Part shown: positions 40,960 to 52,374 of the stretch, piece after piece
Layout: the number at the start of each line of letters is the position of its first letter
Numbering within the stretch: the stretch's first letter is position 1
DNA from: Trichoplax adhaerens
Taxonomy: Eukaryota > Placozoa > Uniplacotomia > Trichoplacea > Trichoplacidae
DNA length: 64,000 nt
Direction of reading: 5' to 3'
Assembly: GCF_000150275.1 (NCBI RefSeq)
Contig: NW_002060945.1
Span: 4,023,230 to 4,087,229 of the forward strand
Position numbers and translations under genes: made by a program
Notes under the pieces: model-generated
Database searches by the model: none
Told to the model about the DNA's origin: nothing
What the model saw: only the letters and a program-made list of their open reading frames with translations

Positions 40960-43200
40960 ATGGCAAAGTTTTACTCCAGTTCCAACGTTTACAAGTAAGT
41001 TCAATGCCAATCAATGATTCTATTGAAATCATGTTGCTGTTATTACATAGTCCATGATTGATTTTACTCATTGAATAGTACAATTATTGAAATTTTAACT
41101 TAATAAAAAGCCAATATGCTTGCATCAACCATACTGTCCTTGATGGCGCACGCGTTGATTTGTATTTGCCGAGCGTGCTGTCGTTAACGCCAATTATTAT
41201 GATATTTTGGCCGCTAATCAGATGTAAGACGGTGCTACGTTATGCCATGGTAATGAATTCATCTTTGCCAATTGCAATTATTCCTTACTTGATAATGTAC
41301 TTTATCATCATTCATCGACCAGGAACGGCCATGTCAGTATAACAACAGTACTTTCTGATACAGTATTGTCGATCGGATTAGATAGTAGGTTACTTTATTC
41401 TACGCAATTTTCCTGCTAGGATTACCCAAACGATTTCTATTGCGAATTTGCTAGTCTAAAAAGGATAATGCACGTTACAATTTTGTATGTTACATCCGAA
41501 GCCACAAATAGGGTAGCCAGTATGAGTTTAAAATATCCACACTATACTAGTATATTACAGGTATTAGCTGTTATGCGGACAAGTGGCTTTTTACTCATCG
41601 GCCATCGGTATAATTCTTCTCCGTCTCACATGTTCCTACAGTAGATACGTCAGGGACTTCTGAATTTCCTCTTTCTAAGTCCCTGCTGATGCACATAGGC
41701 AATATCGTAATCCTACCGTACAAGTAGACCCTTGTCAACGTTACGTTTACGCCATAATAGAATTAAATGTTGTGAGTACAGTAGCTATATGATCTGTGCC
41801 CACTAAGTGTGAATTATTATTGGATCCGATGTCCTTAGCTTCGATTGGGATCAAGTATCTGCTATTTACTGGAAGAAATATCCAAACCCTTACAGTCCAC
41901 ACGTATTAACCGAGGACGTTATTGAAAGGTCAGTTGGTCAATTAATATTGAATACCTTTTGTAAGTTTGAAAGAATAAGTATATAAACAATACTGCTCTA
42001 TCCCACTGCATATCATAGGAAAGTTGTGGATCGTAAGTTAATAACTACTCGCTTATTAAAGAAAACGAACAAACTCCCGAGATGGGGAGAAAAGGTATCG
42101 TTGTTATTTCTACTACATTTATAATCTCTAACATACAATATCTACAGTGTATGCAATAACCATAATAGATCTCTCTGAAGTGTGATAATGCTAGAAATTA
42201 TTGCATAGAACTGCTATTAATAACTTACACGTCATTCTGCTTTATATGGTAGCTACTACCTTTAAACAGCTCGGCCTATATTGTAGAAGAATCCATTGTT
42301 GATCCAGTCAATAAAAAACTAACCACTTATACTCGAAATATTACTTTAACTAAATGGTTATTATTGGAAGAAAAGTGCGAATATTACCCATGTTCACAAA
42401 ATTCGAATTGGTACGGTATAAGGCGCTATGCAATGAGTAAATGTTCTGGCACAAATATACGTATATATCTTATTGGTACATCACTACTGAATTGTATTTG
42501 TGTGTCTTCGTTCATAAAAACGTATAGATTTTACGTTATTGAATTACTGTTGTCAAGTTATTAATTAATTTCAGTGTTGTAACTGAAACTTTAGTATAAA
42601 ATTATAATGTTGTATTTTTATGCTTATTTGACGTTAATTTATCACAATTATCTGAATGATTTTCGCAGGACGATTTGTAAGCGCTATGCATGGATTAGTT
42701 CATCAATGTTTGGCCTAGCGCCTGCCTTGAAAGCATTTGGCTACGAAAGATTTAAATCGAATGCTTCAAAGGTAAAGATTGTATTAACTAATATATATAA
42801 TTGATTTACGATTGGTCAAAATTTAATTTGTATATTTAATTTTTTTGTTATGTAATGAAACTTGTAGTAAAGTATGGTAGTTTTGATACTGTCATTGTCA
42901 TTTATTGACTTGGCAGTATCTGGTAACTGGTGCTAATTATAAATTCTTACTAAAAATATCGCATTCTACTTAATACAACGTAAATATTCTTTCTGTCTGT
43001 TAATGTCTTCTTGGTAATGGATTCTGCATAATTAATGCTTCAGTTGTTCTTCGTTTAATTAATTACTACAGGCAATTAAAGGATTATCTTATGCCCTAAA
43101 AAAATCCTCTGAAAGCGACAATTCTCAATATCAGTATATTATGGCTCATGGCTCCAATAATCAACCAATATTCGATCCTCCGAAAGCTACCTGCACGTGA
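40960..43200 (+). CDS. PRELID1: PRELI-domain mitochondrial lipid-transfer protein, PRELID1 orthologue
   Basis: PRELID1 works with TRIAP1 in the mitochondrial intermembrane space and carries phosphatidic acid between membranes for cardiolipin synthesis (family knowledge). Exons: 40960-40994, 41839-41928, 42019-42094, 42253-42422, then 42681-42771 or 42669-42771, and 43072-43200; about 196-200 residues. Motifs in order: FDWDQV, YWKKYPNPYSPHVLTED, RLLKKTNKLPRWGEK, EESIVDPVNKKLTTYTRNIT, EEKCEYYP, NSNWYGIRRYA, WISSSMFG, FGYERFKSN. They align along human PRELID1 rather than the PRELID3/slowmo group. The C-terminal tail of the human protein is replaced by about 30 unrelated residues. The first exon fits in frame (MAKFY..., phase 2) with a good GTAAGT donor. 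All junctions are GT-AG except the exon 4/5 one, described separately. Confidence 0.93.
42423..42690. repeat. 10-bp direct repeat bracketing a non-canonical PRELID1 intron
   Basis: GCGCTATGCA occurs at 42423-42432 and again at 42681-42690. Removing one copy plus the 248 bp between gives the uninterrupted, conserved reading GIRRYAWISSS. The good GT donors nearby (42415 and 42436) and the TTTTCGCAG acceptor ending at 42668 shift the frame when paired. A GC-AG pairing (GC at 42423, AG at 42668) keeps the frame but inserts four residues, TICK. Confidence 0.85.
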
Positions 43201-45181
43201 ATCTCAAGCACTTTTAGATCCCAGGAGCTTTCAACCCGTGAAACCAATAATGCCATTGTCGATATAAAATTCGCTGCATTATTACACTTACAGATATAAG
43301 TCGCAGACACAGCGAGCAATACACGTAAACTTTATTTATAAAATAAATTTTTGAGATGTATTGTTTTACTTGAAGGATAATAATGTTTATGTAGATTAAT
43401 TAATTATTGACGAAATTTACCTTTTATATGCACGCATACAGTATAATTGCCGAAAGTGAACCGATGTGCTATTTATGACTCAGCAACGTAATCGTAAACT
43501 TTCAATTATTATTTTAAAACTAGGCATCCTTTTAATCTTTTCCTCGAACTAATTACTATTGTTAGGTACTATTTAATGATATCGGTGATAATTGCAGCGT
43601 ACCTCTTGCAGTAATGGATAAAATGCTACAAAATTGAGGCATGTTTGCATGCTTTAAATTAAATTTACTATGCCATGAAATGTATTTGATTCGTGCAGAT
43701 TTGTCATACAGCGCGTTAACTGGATATAGTAGATGCAAAGATACAAAGGAAAAGAATATTAGATAGGTTGTTTTATAACTACCATAACTAATAATTTACT
43801 ACTATATTGCTGAAATTACAAAATTTTGTGATAATTTTTAAATTAGGTTGCTAAAAATATATTATAAAATTGTTTAAAATAAATCTAAGATAATCTAAAA
43901 ATCTTTTTACAATTTAGATCAACCTGTACGTGACTTGATTTTATACTTTGTCTAAAATACTGACTAGTTACATTTGCATAGTTATGATATCGATAACTTA
44001 ATGTTGACAATGTTAGGAAAACGAACCATACGACTACATAGTTATTTCAAAGGTACTGATTAATACACAGGCTATCAACTCTAGTACGAGGCGGAATAAT
44101 TCTAGAATATGAGTAGGCTGCATCATTGGAAAATCATACAGCGTCTACAATATTTTAAAATTTTTAATAATGATTACTATCTAGGAATATTTATTATAAT
44201 TATTAATGTAGTCTTATAATCTCAATCCATGAAACTGTGGCATTTAAATCGAAAGCTTTAAAACGATTAGATGACTTCAGTTTTATTTTAAAAAAGTTGT
44301 ATCATTTGAATATCGCTTCAGGTACAAGCGCAAGAAAAGTAATAAATATATATTTGCACAAGCATTCATAAATCTATAATATCATCAGGTAGTTAATTCT
44401 GGTACGTAATATATGCCCTATATATCATCATAAAAACAGTTATTGAACACTTCAAATCGAAATAAAATTAACAGGGTTATTAAAATATGTAATCCGTTTA
44501 TCGTCTTGATACCAAATGCTCAACGTAATCATATAATCATGATTATACACTAAGAAAAAAGGATTATATTAATAAATTTACGTAATTGCTTTACCACAAT
44601 CTGACAATAAAGAATCACTCCATAATATTGAGGAATGCTTATGCTGATCAAGACTCCATCAAGATTCTCATGCAAGTAACGGCACGATCAAAATTTTACA
44701 CTAATTTGACTATCATAATCCATCCGCAAACGAAAGATAAAATTAGAATTATATGTACTATTATCAATCATATATACGCGTACTTAATATGACTTTTTAA
44801 ATATATTGTAGCATTACAAATCATGCTGTCTCATTGTCCATGCATAATTATAATTAGTTCAAAGATGGTTTGAGTACATTATTAAAGTAGTTTTATCTTT
44901 ATACAAGCAATAATAAAATCAAAGATGAAAAGTGTTTACTTCCTGTAGGCTGATCAATGTGCTCGAGCATATCCATCACCTATATTACCGCTTATCAAGT
45001 AACAAGAAGTCTACTTTAAGATCTGTTTACCCAGTTTCTTACTTTATATGATTAAAACAAATTTTTGGAATGCCACTGTGGATATTAAATTCTTTCAAAC
45101 GGTATATAAAATGCTATAACTTCGCAAAAATCACTTGAAAACCTTCTAATCATCTCTGTTAAATCATCCATCATATGAGTT
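43201..45181. other. Convergent gap between PRELID1 and the PDZ-adaptor gene
   Basis: Both genes transcribe towards this 2 kb. It holds the PRELID1 poly-A signal and presumably both 3' untranslated regions. No coding exon was recognised. Confidence 0.6.
43342..43347 (+). terminator. Poly-A signal AATAAA for PRELID1
   Basis: Canonical AATAAA about 140 bp after the PRELID1 stop codon and the first one in the right orientation. It suggests a short 3' untranslated region. Confidence 0.5.
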
Positions 45182-48100
45182 TCACGTAGCTGTATGATCA
45201 CTATTGCCGGTATTATCGATTGCAGTTGGAAAGACAGCAGCGACAGAAGTGCATAACATGTTCAAGTAACTACTGCTATCCTCCAATTCTTGAGAAGATT
45301 TAATATTCTCTGGTGATGCCATCTCTATTAAATTGTGATCAAAATGAGAATGTCCGTTACTCAAAGTAGTCATTATAAAAGATTAATTATCAAATTGGAT
45401 CTCTTAATTCGTGCACTAAAATTATTGACATATTCGGAAATTTTATTTTATAACAAAATCAAACCTATTGCCTTTAGAACATCTTTCTCTTGAAGCTTCA
45501 AAGCTCTCAATTCTTCCTGCTTCTTGAACAGTTTTTGCTATAATTGAAGTGATAATTTGATAAGAAGTATAACTAGTTTTATTTTACGATGAAAAAATAT
45601 CGTGTAAGATAAAGATGTATAAGAAATGCTTCTGAAATTGTAATAGGAATAAACTTACCAACTTTTTATTACATTTCATATGTAATTCAACATATCGTAA
45701 ACCATCAACGAAAGCAACTTTAACAGTACACATGTTAGAACTACAAGAGGAAAAGAATAGAATTTTAATGGAATACCCATGAATTAAACCCTACTAAGAT
45801 ATTAATAATAATTATTTACCTAAATTTATCGAATTATAGCTGTACGTAGAAAATTTTGAATACGGTGTGTACCTTGTTGCAATTTTCGAATATTTTACTT
45901 GCTTGATAATTTCATAATGATTGATTTCATCAGTATCTACTCCATTTATCGCTAGAATTTCATCACCTGTAATTTTTCAATTATCAAAGTTAGCATGTAA
46001 AAAGCCTTGTTACCTACACATGCTTAGTACTATAATCTATTATTAGTTTTTGGCAATATAGTTTAATCAGTACTATCTACTTTAAGTATTTTATTGCAAA
46101 GTCATAAAAACAAGAAATGATGCAGATTCCATAGTTCATTATTAATAATCATAAGGTCTGGTACTGATATTGGTTGTAAGTGTTTATTTTTTACCTGGAA
46201 ATAACCCACATCGCTTTGCAGGTCCAAGTGAGTCAACATCGGTAACAAACGTTCGATGCCTCATATTGCCATCTTTATCTCGTAGTCCAATTGTCTGTAT
46301 ACAATGACAGTAACAGCTATAGTTACGATTCTAATAGCTATAAACTTTAATATTTACAAAATTTTGCTATAAATAATACGAAAATATTGTCCCAAATCCT
46401 TTTCTAACCGTAATAGAAAACCCAAAACCTTGATCACTGTCTTTAGAAATTCTCACAAGTCGAAGCATTTTCTTTTGCCTTTGGTTTAAGCTGCAATCGC
46501 TGTCATAGCTAAAAAATATTTGAAATTCGTAAGAACGATTAATAACTACACTAATGACATCAAACCTGATTTGCTCTTATCGAGCATTTTGTATTTAGAT
46601 ATCGATATTATATTGCACCACAAACTGTTTGCATAACATGTTAAGTATTAAAGTAAACACTCTACTATATTTAATTTATAAAATGAGTACTTATAACAAA
46701 TCAAGAAAATACTACCTTCTATGTTAAAATCTTCGATTACATACACAATTAATAGCATACGTATATTGTTATTGCTATTGATGACATGAATGCTATTCAA
46801 AATAATGCACTAATCTCGATTAAATATATAGAGCAAATCGAACAGTCATTTATGCAAACGGCACAAATGTAAGCTGCTTTCTATTGCAAATTATATCAAC
46901 TGGATATGAAGTCATTGCAGTAATTCTCTTTAATACATTAGTACAAGGGTAAGCCCATTAATATTACTATCTATCACGATTAAATTACACGGTGCAAATC
47001 TTATGAGACTGTGGCATGACATTATTATTATAATTAATGTATGTCTACTTGATTAAATTTTTACCCTATTCATGCAACGATGTGTACAGTTTCAGAGTAT
47101 AGTTACATTATACCTTAATTGGTGTTACAGATACCCTACACTACAGCGTATGATACTCCAGTAGGCTAAAATATAGACCAAATGCCTGTCATGAAAATAT
47201 GGCTTGTAGGCTACTATGAATTACTGCTATTAACTCGTAAATTAAATTAATTGAATTGCACTTGAAGATGTAAATATACACTAAAATTAAAAAAAAACAA
47301 TGTAAAAATGGCTAAATTTTACAAATTCCACAATTCATAAGTACAAAATACGGATTCTCCTGGAAGATCAATTACCTCATTGATATTTGATTGCTTAATC
47401 TACACTAATTTTACGTTATGGTACACTTTTAAATTCGAACTAATTACCATTTATGTTAGTATAGGCGAAGAAATATTTAATTTATTATCAGTTTAAACTA
47501 CTGCATCGATCTTGTAAAATAGTAATATTCGTTAAATTACTCTACGTATACTGCCCTCAAATAAAATGATATCATACCTAGGACTAAAGCTAATACTATC
47601 AGCCCTTCTGCGCATTGGCTCAGTCAGAGTCAATTTTATACTACTTCGGTGATTCTTGAATTTGGATTTTGGACTTAGTTGCCGTGATATCCTCCTATAC
47701 GTGAGTAGGATTAATAAAATGTTGTAAGCATTGATGCCTGAACTCAATACTCTGTAAGATTGACTTTTAAAAATCCATGCATGTAAGCAGGTGTAACTTT
47801 AGTTTAGAAAATATCCAATATTACTTCCTCTACTATCCTCACTTACAGGGTTTCTAGGTCAGACTTGGTACTAAATGATCAAAGAAAGATTACATGGTTA
47901 CGTATCGTTTAGTTGTCTTAAGTAAATTGTCTAATTAGCAGTTGGATAGTAACTTGAAATATGGAGATTTACGAGAGTTGCAATTTTTTTATCCCAATAT
48001 TTCTCTCCACTTACCACGTATCGAAACCGGTTTTACTCCTTCGCGTACACCTTATAGTAGTCTAATTTTTAAAGTAAATATTACTTCAGATAAATATACT

Positions 48101-49686
48101 GAAAGACATTTTGCGAAATTAAAAGCAAAGCCATTTACCTCCTCAAATGAATTTGATCGAAGATACTCTGGACTTTTAGGAAACCCTAATACGGAAAGAA
48201 ACCGGTAAAAATCTTCAGTATTTTAGCGAAATCTAGAGAAACAGAATTTCATACATGCTGCTGAATCATTTATTACTTATTCTCAAATTCTAATAGCATA
48301 ATGCCGAAAGCATTTCAAGCTTTACCTAAATTATATGTTGCGGAACTAGTGGAATCAGATAAGTTGGTATTAGATAAAGGACTTGGTATCTATGAAATAA
48401 GTCAGTGTTTAATTCTCATTGTGTTTAAATATCATCACAAAATATATTATGCAAATACATTTCTATAGAGCTTCATCGTAATGAAGTACATATGAACATA
48501 CTTATAACGTGAGCTAGAGTTAATGGAGTAAATATGTAGTTTCGGAAAATAATTAGGTAGTAAGTATGAGTAACCAATAATATTACCTACACAATAGTTT
48601 ATACATAAAGAAGTACTGCAACAACTCATTCACTAATGATGAAGTAAATACCATGAACAAGCAACATATTAGTCAACACCTTTGAGGTAGTGCAATAACA
48701 ATGAAACTATCAAAGAACATTATAGTAAACATCAATCGAATATTTTGAAGCTTAAAAGATATCGTTAATTGAAGTGAAAAGCTTCTAGACTTTCACTAAG
48801 GCCAATAAAAGACATGATAAGTATTAATTATATTTATAACTATTTACCTGCAAATTATTCGAAGATACCGTCGAAGATGATGATATTCTATCACGGTTTA
48901 CTAAAGGAGATGCGAGCGAGGACATTGAGGAATAAGCACTATCTGCACACGATACTTGCACAAGATGTCGATTATCTGTTGTTAATCCTTTCTGCCTATG
49001 AAATACATATCGAGTAGATTTCAAACAATTATTGATCTAAAATCAAGGTACCATAAAGAACATTTAACCAATGGTAATTTGTATTCCTAATTATAAATAT
49101 ATTCATCTCCTGTAACATGATAGCATTTTAAAGCCTATAAACAGCCTCGCTAAATAAAGGGATCTCAATTAATTATAATTTTCTCACTTTTTTAAATTAT
49201 TAAAACTAATTTTTAGCAAGCATAGCAACTAGATTAAAGTTAATACCGCTTGTCATTGTCAGGTTTATTGCCATCATTTTTATCTGTAACTATCGGATTG
49301 GCTGCAGGAGAACCTTTAGAAGACGGCCGTAACGTGCCTAATAATAAGACATTTTCGAAAATTCACTTAAGGTCATCTTCTTGCATCTAAATATTTAACG
49401 CTTATAACGATGTTCATTTAAAAAATCACAGCTAAGATAGCCTTGATCACATCAAAGAAATGAAAAAGAAGTTTTTATCGAAATCTATGGCAATGCAGCC
49501 ATTAATACCAATACATGCACGTATAGATGTATCTGTATTCTCTACTATCCTTAAATCACTTAGGCAAGTTACTATACCTTCCGATTTGTGCTTTTTGCCA
49601 AGTTTACTCCCCTTCGAGACAGTTAGAGTATCATTAAATTGCACAGTCTTTTTAGCTGTTTTAGGAGTTACCGTAAGAGTATCCAT
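45182..49686 (-). CDS. TAMALIN: Tamalin/GRASP-CYTIP-like PDZ adaptor
   Basis: The vertebrate family scaffolds ARF exchange factors of the cytohesin group and receptors through one PDZ domain and a following coiled coil. Exons 5'-3': 49578-49686, 49247-49337, 48848-48995, 47847-47863 (17-nt microexon, tentative), 47578-47694, 46409-46508, 46195-46294, 45873-45966, 45659-45740, 45465-45537 and 45182-45324; about 357 residues, close to CYTIP in size. All phases agree. PDZ residues (about 175-272) span exons 6-9: RLVRISKDSDQGFGFSIT, TFVTDVDSLGPAKRCGLFPG and DEILAINGV. The EINHYEIIKQ helix and the following LRYVELHMKCNKKL / KLFKKQEELRALKLQEK coiled coil match the tamalin layout. The N-terminus is Ser/Lys-rich and carries KTVQF, which fits the PP1-docking pattern. 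An acceptor lies 9 bp before the ATG, so an upstream exon is likely. An alternative last exon (acceptor at 45415) would end the chain as VHELRDPI. Confidence is high for the PDZ half and lower for exons 3-5. Confidence 0.85.
47939..48468 (+). CDS. Unidentified gene model nested in an intron of the PDZ-adaptor gene
   Basis: Two candidate exons, 47939-48204 and 48297-48468, join in frame across a 92-bp GT-AG intron with a good pyrimidine tract: ...GNPNTERNR then IMPKAFQALPKLYVAELVES.... The joined frame of about 145 codons has protein-like composition (for example KAKPFTSSNEFDRRYSGLL) and ends at TAG. I recognise no family. No ATG opens the first exon, where a TAG sits directly before the CAG, so at least one upstream exon is needed. 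A possible one starts at the acceptor at 47849, overlapping the microexon proposed on the other strand. A chance open frame of the first exon's length is not rare in such AT-rich DNA; the matching splice phase is the main support. Confidence 0.45.
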
Positions 49687-52210
49687 AGCTGCTCCCTATA
49701 AAAAAATGTTAGCAAAGGAATAAACTCTAATATCAGTAAGAAATTTTTTAAAAACCAGCAATTAAAGAGTAAAAGACATCGTAAAAACAAATTGTGCACT
49801 TGCTAGACTGTAAAATAAGTGATCACTAGAACTATTCATACAGGAAGAAATAATGAAGAAAGAATAACAAAGTACACTTTCAAATGTACAATCTTACGTC
49901 TTTAAATGTCATAAATATACTATATTATATGCTATCATTTATGCGGTGTAGCTTTCTCACATCTTTATTCTCAAATATGTAGTAGGGTTTACATTGAGAA
50001 GATGTATGGGAAATGATTTTTAAACGACAAAATGATATATTTCAAATTAATTTAAATAATAAGATTAACAAAGAACTATTTGCTTCTGTAGATCAAATAA
50101 AACAGAATCAGCAAACAGCAGGAGCCAAAGAAATTTTAATAAAGATAGCAAGAATGAACTTAATTCGAAGATTAGAAATGAGAGTAACATACGTAGGTAG
50201 GTTTTACTAATAATTATAAACGAATAGTAGCTTGTTCTATCAACGAATAAATAACGCAAAGCAATATCAACAATATTTTTTACGACGCATTTAATATGGC
50301 CGATAGACTATAATTCGAAAAACCATACGATGCCTAAAGTAAAGAAAAATTGAATATTAAAAGTAAATTTAAAATACTAAAATCTGAGCAACTAAATATT
50401 TGTACCAGAGATGTAAATATTTCTAGGGAATAAACTCTAATTCTGTTCTACAGTAAAACGATATTATGCTATTTTTCCCTGATAAGGCCGCGAAATTAAA
50501 CAGGAAAGTTGATAATAGGTTGATGATGCTGGTAATTTTAGAAATAACTTTCATACATTGTTTTTTATGAATTTTACTCTCGAAGAAATCGCACAAAAGT
50601 ATTTATAATTGTCGTATATGTATTTTTATATCTGATTCCACTAAAACAGTTTTTGTTCCATATACAGGCAGTAGTTAGAGGTAGCAGTTGGTGCTAAATT
50701 TAATCAATTATGAATATATGCGTATTACTGACAGAGTAGCAGAAAAGTTACTCTATACCGCTATTTATATTATGACGCGTTATAATAAATAGGAGGCAGA
50801 TGCAACAAAATACTAATCGATTTTTATACTACAATGCAAAAGTTAGAAATATAGTTTTAACAAATCTGATCTACAATGAAGTGTTTTAGAAACCTAAGCA
50901 ACCCAAATGACAAATATTTATTAATAGTAAAGCTAACTACAATAAATTCAAAATTTGGCAACGATATAAATTGAAGCTTCCAAATAGAAAGTACGATGTG
51001 ATTGTAAACTATGAACCATAATTAAAACTGCTACTTTCTATACCCAGCAGATATTAGATTAATATTGTAACCTTAGGTGATGTAGAATATTTCATTCTAC
51101 TGCGAAAGTTTGATGCCATTTTTACTAAATTTGTACTTGCTCAAGAAAGCATAATTCGTCTTCAATAAAAATATTTGTATATAGTTATGACTATGCGATA
51201 AATATAATCAACACGCCGCTTTTATCAAGCGATGAACTTTCATTATGTAAAACATTACTTTCCATTGAATAATACTGTACACTAGAATAAAGCATTAGTG
51301 TTCCTAATATTGAAAGTATAAATCAATAATCCTGACAATTACTACAATATTTTGACTTTAACTTTGTTCACAAAAACGTGTATTTAATTATTCTATAATA
51401 TTTTTCAGCAATGTAAATTTGAAAGCAAATCTCATAAATAATTTAAACTGTAGGAAAACAGATTGTGACGTTGGAAGCTATTTTCTTATTCAATGCATAA
51501 TCATCATAATAAATGAGAAAAATAACGGACGTTATTTTTCAATTATTATTAATTCATATCCAACTTTCTATCATAAACAATCTTGGATACAGTAGTCGAA
51601 GTTCCAATAGATAACATTGAAACTGAAAATTATTTTGAAGTCATACCCCAATAATGACTGTAAAAGCATGAGAACCTCCAACTGAAACTCATGTTGAAGA
51701 TTTGAGACATAATAATTCTACTCTATTTTGCCTTAGATTAACTTGTAATCATAGATTACTTTATAGAGATAATCGTGTTCTGAATCTCTTCAAATTAATC
51801 GATAAAGAATATAATATATATTAACTAAAGTAGATTCTTTATGATGTTCTAAATTAGTGAAATTCAGCTATGAAGACGTCGAAACTAAATACAACAACAA
51901 AAAGCTAGTACACATATTATTTGCCATCGATAAAGTTAAGAATAAGTAGTGTGTTGTATAGAAATAAACAGAAGAGTAAAACTAAAAAAATTGAATGATA
52001 TCAATGTTGAATGATTAAATATGGTCTAACGCAATAAATAGAAGCAAAGAACTTATTTTCATTCACCTAGAAACATATAGAGGCGACAAAAGTACCACAG
52101 AAGTGTTCATATCAAGTGAAAGAGAATCACAAGCGATTATATTAAAACTATTTACTAATCAGTATGCTAGTAGACGTTGATAGCGTTAAATTGATTGTCT
52201 TGATTGACTG

Positions 52211-52374
52211 TTAGTAATGAAATCGCCTAGAAGGTTGATCTTAGTCATCAATTATAAATTGTAGACAAACCTACGTAAACTAAAGCAGACTTTTAGTAAT
52301 AAAAATTGCCTAGAAGGTTGATCTTACTAATCAATTATAAACCGTAGGCAAATCTACGTAAACTAAAGCAAATA
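52211..52374. repeat. Diverged tandem duplication, 82-bp unit, two copies
   Basis: TTAGTAAT anchors at 52211 and 52293. Shared blocks GCCTAGAAGGTTGATCTTA, ATCAATTATAAA and CTACGTAAACTAAAGCA occur in the same order and spacing in both copies, with scattered substitutions. Noncoding. Confidence 0.85.

Noticed and set aside
40680-41017. Overlapping open frames on both strands just upstream of and across the PRELID1 start
   Set aside because: They come from self-complementary CAGTACTGTA words; the residues are low-complexity Tyr/Cys/Thr/Val/Leu runs. The real PRELID1 exon 1 is in another frame.
41160-41342. Hydrophobic open frame in PRELID1 intron 1 (plus)
   Set aside because: It could encode two membrane-like segments, but it has no match to PRELI proteins and its borders do not join to neighbouring exons; treated as intron.
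41530-41568. Alternative PRELID1 first exon starting MSLKY
   Set aside because: It begins plausibly and has a donor, but its end phase does not fit exon 2, whereas the ATG at 40960 does and aligns better.
48814-49017. Plus-strand open frame over exon 3 of the PDZ adaptor
   Set aside because: The opposite strand gives the phase-consistent Ser-rich exon; the plus frame has no splice partners.
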